NCBI RefSeq assembly: GCF_003001815.1
Contig: NZ_PVMZ01000036.1
Coordinates: 1 to 64,000, forward strand
Origin: Actinoplanes italicus
GTDB taxonomy: Bacteria; Actinomycetota; Actinomycetes; Mycobacteriales; Micromonosporaceae
DNA: 64,000 nt
Direction: 5' to 3'
The position numbers and the translations under genes were made by a program. Positions 32,860 through 40,052 of this stretch are shown here, piece by piece; position 1 is the stretch's first letter, and each line of letters starts with the position of its first letter. The notes below the pieces were generated by a model that saw only the letters and a program-made list of their open reading frames with translations, was not told the DNA's origin and did not search any database.

Positions 32860-33064
32860 CCAGGATGCCGAATCGAGTACCAGCAGCGTGCGATCAGACA
32901 GGCCGCCGAACTGATCAAGATCGACGGGCAGGAGCGCAAGGGACGAGCAGGAGCGCAAGAAACGCCCGGCCCCGGCACCCGCGGCCACAACGCCCTGCCG
33001 CCCCGGTGCCGGCGGTGGGCGGCGGGCCTGTGCCGACCGCAGCGGCTGGTCGCTGATTCCCCAG
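32860..33064. other. Non-coding spacer between operators and 40-bp repeats
   Basis: No supported gene. Short open frames on both strands here are Arg/Pro-rich and have no SD or family character. A direct repeat GGCAGGAGCGCAAG / AGCAGGAGCGCAAG occurs around 32925-32960. The position is where a divergent TetR gene would be expected. Confidence 0.5.
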
Positions 33065-33241
33065 CGCCGGACACGGTGAGAACGGCAGCTCGCCGAACCC
33101 GGAACGCCGGACACGGTGAGAACGGCAGCTCGCCGAACCCGGAACGCCGGACACGGTGAGAACGGCTGCTCGCCGAACCCGGAACGCCGGACACGGTGAG
33201 AACGGCAGCTCGCCGAACCCGAGGCGTCAGGCGCTGTGAGA
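33065..33241. repeat. 40-bp tandem repeat, four copies plus a decayed fifth
   Basis: Units start at 33065, 33105, 33145 and 33185 (CGCCGGACACGGTGAGAACG ... GCTCGCCGAACCCGGAA). Copies differ by only a base or two (for example GGCTGCTC for GGCAGCTC in the third). A degenerate fragment (CGTCAGGCGCTGTGAGAAC) follows at 33225-33241. There are no spacers, so this is not a CRISPR array. It is intergenic, between the DUF2071 promoter side and the alpha-xylosidase 3' end. Confidence 0.9.
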
Positions 33242-33248
33242 ACACGGA

Positions 33249-33284
33249 AGCGCCCGGCACCGCCGGAGGGCGGTGCCGGGCGCT
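33249..33284. terminator. Perfect 16-bp hairpin after alpha-xylosidase
   Basis: AGCGCCCGGCACCGCC (33249-33264), loop GGAG, GGCGGTGCCGGGCGCT (33269-33284). It begins eight bases beyond the alpha-xylosidase stop on the minus strand and closes that operon. Strong GC stem with no T-tract. Confidence 0.75.
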
Positions 33285-33292
33285 CCGGGCTG

Positions 33293-35551
33293 CTAACCCA
33301 GGGTGAGGGTGCAGCTGTCCTCGTCGGCGGGCAGGTCGGTGACGGTGTCGCCGAGGCGGACGCGCCAGGGCAGCGCGTCGCCCATCCGGCCGATCACGAT
33401 GCGGGAGCCCTCGCGGGCGACGGTGAACACCGTGTCGGCGCTGTTCAGGCCCGGGACGACGACCGCGGTACGGCCCTCGGCCGGTTCGAAGAGGTGCAGG
33501 GTGACGCCGTCGCGGTAGTCGTAGTCGGGGCGGTCCTCGCGGGCGCCCACCGGCAGGACCGTGCCGGGGCGGACCAGCAGCGGAGCGGTGTCGAAGCCGT
33601 GGGTCTCGGTCACCCAGGAGGGGCCCTCGATGACGTCCGCCGTGCCGGTGGCCGGCAGATAGCGGGTCCACCGGCCGGCCGGAACGTAGTAGGAGACCTC
33701 TCCCCCGGCCGAGAACACCGGTGCCACCAGCAGGTTCTCCCCGAGCATGTACTGCCGGTCGAGGTGGGTGACGGCCTGGTCGGCGGGGAACGCCACGGCC
33801 ATCGGGCGCATCACGGGCAGGCCGGTCCGGTGCGCCTCGACGGCGGCTCCGTAGATGTACGGCATGAGCCGGTGCTTCAGGTGCGTGAAGGACCTGAGCA
33901 CGTCGACGGCTTCCTCGTCGAAGAGCCACGGCACGCGGTACGACGAACTGCCGTGCAACCGGCTGTGCGACGACAACAGCCCGAACGCCACCCAGCGCTT
34001 GAACACCGCCGGGTCGGGCATGCCCTCGAAACCGCCGATGTCGTGGCTCCAGAAGCCGAAGCCGGACGACATGAGGGACAGTCCGCCACGCAGGCTCTCC
34101 GCCATCGACTCGAAGGTGCTGGAGTTGTCGCCGCCCCAGTGGACCGGGAACTGCTGACCGCCGACGGTCGCCGAGCGGGCGAACAGCACGGCCTCGCCCT
34201 CGCCCTTGACCTCGCGCAGCACGTCGAACACGACCTGGTTGTAGAGCTGCGTGTAGTAGTTGTGCATACGTTCCGGGTCGGAGCCGTCGTGCCACACCAC
34301 GTCGGTCGGCACCCGTTCGCCGAAGTCCGACTTGAACGCGTCGACACCCATCTCGGCCAGGCCGCGCAGCTTGCCGGCGTACCACTGGCGGGCCTCGGGG
34401 TTGGTGAAGTCGACCAGGCCCATGCCGGCCTGCCACAGGTCCCACTGGAAGACATCCCCGTTGGGACGTTTCACCAGGTAACCCTTTTCAGCGCCCTCGG
34501 CGAACAGCGGGGAGCGCTGCGCTATGTACGGGTTGATCCACAGGCAGGTGCGCAGGCCCCGGTCGGCGAGCCGCTTGAGCATGCCCGGCGGGTCGGGGAA
34601 CACGCGCGAGTCCCATTCGAAGTCGCACCAGTTGAACTCGCGCATCCAGAAGCAGTCGAAGTGGAACACCGACAGGGGCAGGTTGCGGTCGGACATGCCG
34701 CCGACGAACTTGTTGACCGTCTCCTCGTCGTACGACGTGGTGAAGCTGGTCGTCAGCCACAGGCCGAAGGACCATGCGGGCGGCAGCGCGGGACGGCCGG
34801 TCAGCGCGGTGTACTTGCGGATGACGTCGGCCGGCGTGGGACCGTAGACGACCAGGTAGGACAGCCGCTGCCCGGCGACGCTGAACTGGGTACGGGTGAC
34901 CATCTCGGAGGCGACCTCGAAGGACACCTTGCCGGGGTGGTCGACGAGTACTCCGTACCCACCGTTGGTGAAGTAGAAAGGCACGTTCTTGTAGGACTGC
35001 TCGGAGCTGGTGCCGCCGTCCTCGTTCCAGATGTCGACGGTCTGACCGTTCTTGACCAGTGGCCCGAACCGCTCCCCCAGTCCGTAGACGACATGGCCGA
35101 CGCCGAGGTCGAGCTGCTCGTGGATGTACTGGCCGTCAGGGCCGGTCGCGACGCCGATGCCCTTCCAGCCGCTGCCGGTCAGCCGGCGCCCGTCGGCGAG
35201 GAAGTCGAGCGCCCAGTGGTCGCCGTCGGAGAACCGGGCGGTCAGCGCGCCCGAGGTGATCGACGTGTTGTCGACCGACACGTCGCCTGACGACTCCGAT
35301 ATCGCGAAATTCGGGAACTTGGAGCGCTCTCCCTGATAGTTCTCGATGGTGACCCTGATGACGTCGGGGGCGGGGGCGGTGCACGTGACGGTGATGAGCG
35401 GCGCGTTCAGCGTGTCACCGCGGTGCTCGATGCGCCGGGTCGCCGCCCACGCGGTCAGCGAGTCCGGACCGGGCCGGGTGTCCTGCAGGTGCGCGGGGTG
35501 CAGCACGGTGAAGCCCTCGCGCTTGCGCCAATAGCCGTCGGTGAACTTCAT
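33293..35551 (-). CDS. yicI: Alpha-xylosidase, GH31 (YicI type)
   Basis: 752 residues. A retaining GH31 enzyme releasing alpha-linked xylose from xyloglucan oligosaccharides or isoprimeverose. The catalytic nucleophile is Asp409 in DAFKSDFGERVP and the acid/base Asp475 in HWGGDNSSTFESM; both sit seven residues before their YicI counterparts (416 and 482). The N-terminal beta-domain starts MKFTDGYWRKREGFTVLHPA, a YicI hallmark. There is no signal peptide, so it acts in the cytoplasm on imported oligosaccharide. It is last in the minus-strand operon with the ABC importer, nine bases after the second permease gene, under the LacI operator at 38733. Confidence 0.93.
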   Translation of the reverse strand: MKFTDGYWRKREGFTVLHPAHLQDTRPGPDSLTAWAATRRIEHRGDTLNAPLITVTCTAPAPDVIRVTIENYQGERSKFPNFAISESSGDVSVDNTSITSGALTARFSDGDHWALDFLADGRRLTGSGWKGIGVATGPDGQYIHEQLDLGVGHVVYGLGERFGPLVKNGQTVDIWNEDGGTSSEQSYKNVPFYFTNGGYGVLVDHPGKVSFEVASEMVTRTQFSVAGQRLSYLVVYGPTPADVIRKYTALTGRPALPPAWSFGLWLTTSFTTSYDEETVNKFVGGMSDRNLPLSVFHFDCFWMREFNWCDFEWDSRVFPDPPGMLKRLADRGLRTCLWINPYIAQRSPLFAEGAEKGYLVKRPNGDVFQWDLWQAGMGLVDFTNPEARQWYAGKLRGLAEMGVDAFKSDFGERVPTDVVWHDGSDPERMHNYYTQLYNQVVFDVLREVKGEGEAVLFARSATVGGQQFPVHWGGDNSSTFESMAESLRGGLSLMSSGFGFWSHDIGGFEGMPDPAVFKRWVAFGLLSSHSRLHGSSSYRVPWLFDEEAVDVLRSFTHLKHRLMPYIYGAAVEAHRTGLPVMRPMAVAFPADQAVTHLDRQYMLGENLLVAPVFSAGGEVSYYVPAGRWTRYLPATGTADVIEGPSWVTETHGFDTAPLLVRPGTVLPVGAREDRPDYDYRDGVTLHLFEPAEGRTAVVVPGLNSADTVFTVAREGSRIVIGRMGDALPWRVRLGDTVTDLPADEDSCTLTLG

Positions 35552-35560
35552 GAAAGTCCT

Positions 35561-36445
35561 TTACTTGATGGCGCCGGCGGCGATGCCGCGCGTGAGGGTC
35601 CGCTGGAAGATCAGGAAGAAGAGCATCGCGGGGACGATGCCGATCAGGGCCGAGGCGCTGGTCGTCGTGGCGTCCATCATGCGGTCGCCCTGCAGGACGC
35701 CGAGAGCGACCGGAACGGTCTGGTTGTCGTTGGAGACCAGGAAGATGAGGGGCAGGAAGAACTCGTTCCACGTCCAGATGAAGAAGAACGTGAACAGCAC
35801 CGCGAGGGTGGGCCCGCTGACCGGCACGACGACGCGCCACAGGGTGCGCCATTTGCCGGCGCCGTCGACGGCGGCGGCGTCCAGCAGTTCCCGGGGGAAT
35901 TCGGAGTAGACCGAGGTGAGCAGGTACGTGCCGAAGGCGCTCTGGATGACCGTGAAGATGATGATGATCGCGATCAGGCTGTCGTAGAGGCCGGCCTCCT
36001 TGGAGATGTAGTACAGCGGGTAGACCAGCACCTCCTGCGGCAGCAGGTTGGCGACCAGGAAGAACACCAGGAACCAGACCCGCCCGCGGACGCGGCCGAT
36101 ACCCAGGGCGTACGCGTTGAGGATGGACAGCACGACGCCGAGCACGGCGACCGTCAGGCTGGTGACGAAGCTGTTCCAGAGCTTCTGGCCGAAGTCGACA
36201 CGGTTCCAGAAGTTGACGATGCCGTCCCAGTACAGGCTCACCGGCACCGACAGCGGCCCGTTGGCGGCGTAGTCGGCAGGGCTCTTGAACGCGTTGACGG
36301 CGATCACCAGCAGCGGCCCGACCAGCAGCAACAGCAGGACGAGCAGGCCGCCGAGGACGATCCAGCGGACCGGGTCACGGCGTCTGGCGGCTTTCGGGGC
36401 GTCCGGGGCGGGCGCCTTGGTCACGGACGGAAGAACGGCAGTCAT
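35561..36445 (-). CDS. Carbohydrate ABC transporter permease (MalG/CUT1 type)
   Basis: 294 residues with about six membrane helices. The EAA coupling loop is visible as ELLDAAAVDGAGKWRTLWRV, which contacts the ATPase. Near the C-terminus are FFFIWTWNEFFLPLIFL and GIAAGAIK, the usual MalG-type ending. It begins at ATG 36445, overlapping the stop of the other permease by four bases. No ATPase gene is in this operon, so a shared MsiK-type ATPase encoded elsewhere is probable, as is common for actinobacterial CUT1 importers. Confidence 0.92.
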   Translation of the reverse strand: MTAVLPSVTKAPAPDAPKAARRRDPVRWIVLGGLLVLLLLLVGPLLVIAVNAFKSPADYAANGPLSVPVSLYWDGIVNFWNRVDFGQKLWNSFVTSLTVAVLGVVLSILNAYALGIGRVRGRVWFLVFFLVANLLPQEVLVYPLYYISKEAGLYDSLIAIIIIFTVIQSAFGTYLLTSVYSEFPRELLDAAAVDGAGKWRTLWRVVVPVSGPTLAVLFTFFFIWTWNEFFLPLIFLVSNDNQTVPVALGVLQGDRMMDATTTSASALIGIVPAMLFFLIFQRTLTRGIAAGAIK

Positions 36446-37338
36446 CGCAGCTCCTCCGAGCGGTGCTGAAGACGGAGGAACAGGAAGGCGAGGATCACGA
36501 TCAGCACCGTCAGGACCGTGGAGATCGCTGACCCGTACCCGACCTGGGCTTTTTCGAAGAAGTTCTTGTACGCGAAGTAGGACGGCACCAGGGTGGAGTT
36601 GCTCGGCCCGCCCTTGGTGAGCACGAAGACCTGACCGAAGATCTTCAGCGCGGCGATCGTGGTGGTGACCAGCACGACGTAGAACTCGGGCCGGATCATG
36701 TGCACGGTGATCTTGCGGAACCGCTGCCACCAGGTCGCGCCGTCCAGGTCGGCGGCCTCGTACAGCGATGGATCGATGCGCGACAACCCGGACATGAACA
36801 TCACGATCGGGTAGCCAAGCTGGAACCAGACCATCACGAACATGACGCTGTACAGCGCGTAGTCGGGATCGCCCAGCCAGTTCTTCGCGAGACTCCCGAG
36901 CCCGACCGACTCGAGGATCTGGTTGAGCGCGCCGTACCCGGGATGCAGGATCCAGCTCCAGACGATGCCGGTGACCGCGACCGGCAGCACCTGCGGCACG
37001 TAGTAGCCGGAGCGGAACAGCCCGGCCCACCGGTCGCCGAACCGCTTGGCCACGTAGTCGAACAGCACGGCGGCCAGCACCAGCCCCAGCAGGGTCGGGA
37101 TCACCGCCATCGCGAAGACGAGCAGGCCGATGTTGCCGAACGACTGCCAGAACAGGGTGTCGCCGAAGAGCCGGGTGTAGTTCTCCAGCCCGACCCAGCG
37201 CGGGTCGCCGACGCCGGTCCATTTGGTGAAACTGACGTACACCGTCATCACGAGCGGCACGACGATCACCGCGAGTGAGGCGAGCACGCCGGGAATCAGA
37301 TACACCGCGTAGCCGCGGTTACGTACACGACCGGCCAT
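36442..37338 (-). CDS. Carbohydrate ABC transporter permease (MalF/CUT1 type)
   Basis: 298 residues from ATG 37338 (MAGRVRNRGYAVYLIPGVL), with GGGGAAGGGG upstream. Six membrane helices, the EAA loop as SLYEAADLDGATWWQRFRKI and typical KWTGVGDPRWVGLENYTRLF after the first helix. It forms the import channel with the MalG-type permease and takes sugar from the lipoprotein encoded 57 bp upstream. An upstream GTG at 37356 would add six residues and is less likely. Confidence 0.92.
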   Translation of the reverse strand: MAGRVRNRGYAVYLIPGVLASLAVIVVPLVMTVYVSFTKWTGVGDPRWVGLENYTRLFGDTLFWQSFGNIGLLVFAMAVIPTLLGLVLAAVLFDYVAKRFGDRWAGLFRSGYYVPQVLPVAVTGIVWSWILHPGYGALNQILESVGLGSLAKNWLGDPDYALYSVMFVMVWFQLGYPIVMFMSGLSRIDPSLYEAADLDGATWWQRFRKITVHMIRPEFYVVLVTTTIAALKIFGQVFVLTKGGPSNSTLVPSYFAYKNFFEKAQVGYGSAISTVLTVLIVILAFLFLRLQHRSEELR

Positions 37339-37395
37339 GCCGGACCCCTTCCCCACGCGGTGCGGGCGGTGGTCACCGCCCGCACCGCGCCACGA

Positions 37396-38706
37396 TCATT
37401 TGCCGAGGTCGGCCAGATTGTCGTTGTACGGCTTCGCGATCTCGTCCAGGAAGGCGTCCGGCGTCTTCGAGCCGTTGATCAGGCCCTGGGTACCGGCCAC
37501 GAGCACGTCGTAGTAACCGGGCGCCGGCCAGTCCGGGTAGAACGCGAGACCGTCCGAGGTGGAGATCTTGTTGAAGGTCTCGACCAGTTCCTTGTTCTTC
37601 GGGTCGGTGATCGCCGACGGGTCGGCCGCGACCGGGACACCGCCGCTGTTGCCGAGCAGTGCCTGCACCTCAGGCTGCATGGTGATGTCGATGAAGTCGT
37701 ACGCCAGCGCCTTGGCCTTGCTCTTCTCCGGAACCACCCAGAGGTTGCCGCTGGAACCCGGGTGCAGGGTGTTGCCCGGGAAGAGGAAGGTGCCCCACTC
37801 GAAGTCCTTGATCTCGTCGGCGAACCGGCCGTACCACCAGGAGCCGGAGATCAGGATCGGGAACTTGCCCTGGGTGAAGGAGCCGCCCATGTCCTCGGCC
37901 TTGATGCTGGCCGAGTCCTTGCTGATGTAGCCCTTCGACACCCACTCGGCGAACGTCTGCGCGCCGTAGGTGAGCTGCGGGCCCTTGAAGTCGACCTTGT
38001 TCTTGTAGAGCTGGTAGTCGTCGACGAACTTGCGGTCGGCCTTCGACAGGGCGAGCTCGTAGAAGATCTGCTGGGCGGGGTATTCCGCGCCGCCGACGGC
38101 CAGCGGGGTCACCTTGTTCTGCACGAAGGTGTCCATGACCTTGGTGAACTCGTCGAACGTGGTGGGAACGGCCAGTTTGTACTGGTCGAACATCTTCTTG
38201 TTGTAGTAGACGGTGACGAACTCGCCGTAGTTGGGCACCCCGAAGACCTTGCCGCTGCCCATGATTCCGTCTTCGTCGTACTTCGCGGTGGTCTGCAGGC
38301 TGGCGCTCAGCTTGGAGTCCCAGCCGCGCTTGCCGAACTCGTCCGAGATGTCGGTGAGCAGGCCCTGCTTGGAGAGCAGACCGGCGGTCGCGTTTCCCTT
38401 GTTGTACTCCATGATGTCGGGCGCGCTGTCCGAGTTGAGGATCATCTGGGCGTTCTGCTGGATCTGCTCGAAGCCCTTCTCTTCGAACTTCACCTCGACG
38501 CCGGGGTGGCTGGCCTTGAACAGCTCGATCGCCTTGTTCCAGGCGATGCCCATGGCGCTGTTGGGGCCCTCGTAGTGCCAGAGGGTCAGGGTCTTGGCGT
38601 CGGCACCTTCGGTCGCACCACCGTCGTCGCTGCCGCACGCGGTGAGACCGAGGGTTGCTGCCAGCAAAAGAGCACCGGCCGCGAGACCGGATCGTGATCG
38701 GAGCAT
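37396..38706 (-). CDS. Sugar-binding lipoprotein of the ABC importer (CUT1)
   Basis: 436 residues. A lipoprotein signal peptide ends in the lipobox LTAC (residues 21-24 region, ...ATLGLTACGSDDGG), so it is membrane-anchored outside the cell. The mature part is an SBP_bac_1/MalE-type fold: TLTLWHYEGPNSAMG at the start, GKVFGVPNYGEFVTVYYNKK and FPILISGSWWYGRF. It probably binds xylo-oligosaccharides derived from xyloglucan (inferred from the alpha-xylosidase and GH3 genes). First gene of the operon; a 26-bp perfect LacI-type palindrome lies 27 bp upstream of its start. Confidence 0.92.
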   Translation of the reverse strand: MLRSRSGLAAGALLLAATLGLTACGSDDGGATEGADAKTLTLWHYEGPNSAMGIAWNKAIELFKASHPGVEVKFEEKGFEQIQQNAQMILNSDSAPDIMEYNKGNATAGLLSKQGLLTDISDEFGKRGWDSKLSASLQTTAKYDEDGIMGSGKVFGVPNYGEFVTVYYNKKMFDQYKLAVPTTFDEFTKVMDTFVQNKVTPLAVGGAEYPAQQIFYELALSKADRKFVDDYQLYKNKVDFKGPQLTYGAQTFAEWVSKGYISKDSASIKAEDMGGSFTQGKFPILISGSWWYGRFADEIKDFEWGTFLFPGNTLHPGSSGNLWVVPEKSKAKALAYDFIDITMQPEVQALLGNSGGVPVAADPSAITDPKNKELVETFNKISTSDGLAFYPDWPAPGYYDVLVAGTQGLINGSKTPDAFLDEIAKPYNDNLADLGK

Positions 38707-38732
38707 TGCGGTACCTCCGGGGGAAGTCCTCG

Positions 38733-38758
38733 CGATCGTCGAAGCGCTTCGACGATCG
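38733..38758. promoter_or_regulatory. LacI-family operator of the importer/alpha-xylosidase operon
   Basis: A 26-bp perfect palindrome centred on TCGAAGCGCTTCGA, extended by CGATCG on both sides with a T/A step. It lies between lacI's 3' end and the binding-protein start. The central CG step and overall form are standard for LacI/CelR-type operators. The same core recurs before the GH3 gene (43045). Confidence 0.85.
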
Positions 38759-38810
38759 GCCTTGTCGAGACGCTATGAAACGAGCCCGCTTCATGTCAAC
38801 GGTGTGACGT

Positions 38811-39812
38811 TCAGATTTCGCGGCAGGAGTCGCGCTCGACCAGGCTGGGAGCGAGCAGCCGGGTGTACTCCACGCGCCGGCCGTCCAGCAGCCGCATCGC
38901 GGTCTCCACGGCCAGGGTGCCGACGTCGTGCGCCGGGATGTCGATCGAGGTCAGGTTGATCGGCATCGAGGTCGCGACGTCCCGCGGGCAGATCGCGACG
39001 ATCGAGATGTCCTCGGGCACCCGCCGGCCGGTGGCGTGCAGCAGGTCGAGCAACGGCCGCAGCGCCTCCTCGTTGTGCACCACCAGGGCGGTCAGGCCGT
39101 CGAGTTCGGCGTCGAGGTCGGCCATGCAGGACCGCACCCCCTCGGCGCCCGGCTCGCACGGGTGCGTGACCGTCCGCAGATCGAACTCGGCCGACGCCTC
39201 CAGGAAACCGGTGAGGAACCGGTCGGCGTAGGTGGTCTGCCGCTTGTACACCGCCGGGGACGGGCCGACCAGGCCGATCCGCCGGTGGCCGTGCCCCGCC
39301 AGGTGCGCCAGCGCCTCCCGCGCGGCGGCACCGAAGTCCAGGTCGACGCAGGCGATGCCCGAGTGGTCGGCGGGCAGGCCGATCAGCACCGACGGCTGCT
39401 TGAGCTTGCGCAGCGCCGGGATGCGAAGGTCGTCGCGCTCCAGGTCCATCACTATCAACGCGTCGACCATGGTGCTGTGCGCGACCCGCTCCAGGCCCGC
39501 GGTGCCCTCGTCCTTGGTCAGGAGCAGGACATCATGGTTGTACGAGCGAGCGGCGGTCACCACGGCGGTCGCGAACTGCATGATGACCGGCACGTTGACG
39601 TCCACGCGCAGCGGCGCGACCAGGGCGATCACGTTGGTCTTGCTGCTGGCCAGGGCACGGGCGCCGGCGTGCGGGTGAAACCCGAGCTCGGCGATGGCGG
39701 CCTGGACGCGGGCGCGGGTCTCGGCCGAGATCGGGCGGCGGCCACTGAGCACGTACGACACCGTGCTCGGCGACACCCCCGCCGCCTTGGCGACATCATT
39801 GATCGTCGGCAT
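38811..39812 (-). CDS. LacI-family transcriptional regulator of the xyloside locus
   Basis: 333 residues from ATG 39812 with GGGGAGG upstream. The N-terminal HTH and hinge are clear (TINDVAKAAGVSPSTVSYVL, then RPISAETRARVQAAIAELGF), followed by a periplasmic-binding-protein-like effector domain (VIALVAPLRVDVNVPVIMQF, HRRIGLVGPSPAVYKRQTTY, TSIDIPAHDVGTLAVETAM). It is predicted to repress both the importer/alpha-xylosidase operon and the GH3 gene through the identical TCGAAGCGCTTCGA cores, released by an imported sugar. It is encoded between the two target units on the same strand; its own promoter region (39813-39880) lacks that operator. Confidence 0.92.
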   Translation of the reverse strand: MPTINDVAKAAGVSPSTVSYVLSGRRPISAETRARVQAAIAELGFHPHAGARALASSKTNVIALVAPLRVDVNVPVIMQFATAVVTAARSYNHDVLLLTKDEGTAGLERVAHSTMVDALIVMDLERDDLRIPALRKLKQPSVLIGLPADHSGIACVDLDFGAAAREALAHLAGHGHRRIGLVGPSPAVYKRQTTYADRFLTGFLEASAEFDLRTVTHPCEPGAEGVRSCMADLDAELDGLTALVVHNEEALRPLLDLLHATGRRVPEDISIVAICPRDVATSMPINLTSIDIPAHDVGTLAVETAMRLLDGRRVEYTRLLAPSLVERDSCREI

Positions 39813-39880
39813 CGCGCCTCCCCAAGTCGCCACAGCCAGCTCTGCGGTCGATCCTACTGATCAGCGCCCCCACCCCCGCG

Positions 39881-40043
39881 CGTGGTGACCTACGCCCACC
39901 CACAAGCCGCAACTCACCACGCGAACGCCGGGCCCCGCTGCGTGGTGACCTACGCCCACCGCCGAGCCGCAACTCACCACGCGAACGCCGGGCCCCGCTG
40001 CGTGGTGACCTACGCCCACCGCCGAGCCGTAAGTCACCACGCG
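39881..40043. repeat. 60-bp tandem repeat, each unit a hairpin, behind the GH3 gene
   Basis: Units start at 39881, 39941 and 40001 (CGTGGTGACCTACGCCCACC ...); the third is cut at about 40043. Each unit carries GCGTGGTGA and TCACCACGC arms about 24 bp apart; in the last copy the arms are 11 bp (CGCGTGGTGAC and GTCACCACGCG) and an inner TACG/CGTA pair extends the stem. The array starts ten bases after the GH3 stop and can act as three stacked terminators. Confidence 0.85.
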
Positions 40044-40052
40044 GGTGTGGGG

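Noticed and set aside
32865..33056. Short plus-strand frame of 63 residues in the repeat-rich spacer
   Set aside because: Arg/Pro-rich, no SD, no domain; lies where a TetR gene was hoped for but shows no HTH.
33065..33241. Possible CRISPR array
   Set aside because: Units are contiguous with no variable spacers and no cas genes.
39881..40043. Possible CRISPR array or tRNA-like repeats
   Set aside because: 60-bp units differ by few bases, no spacers, no cloverleaf; simple tandem hairpins fit.
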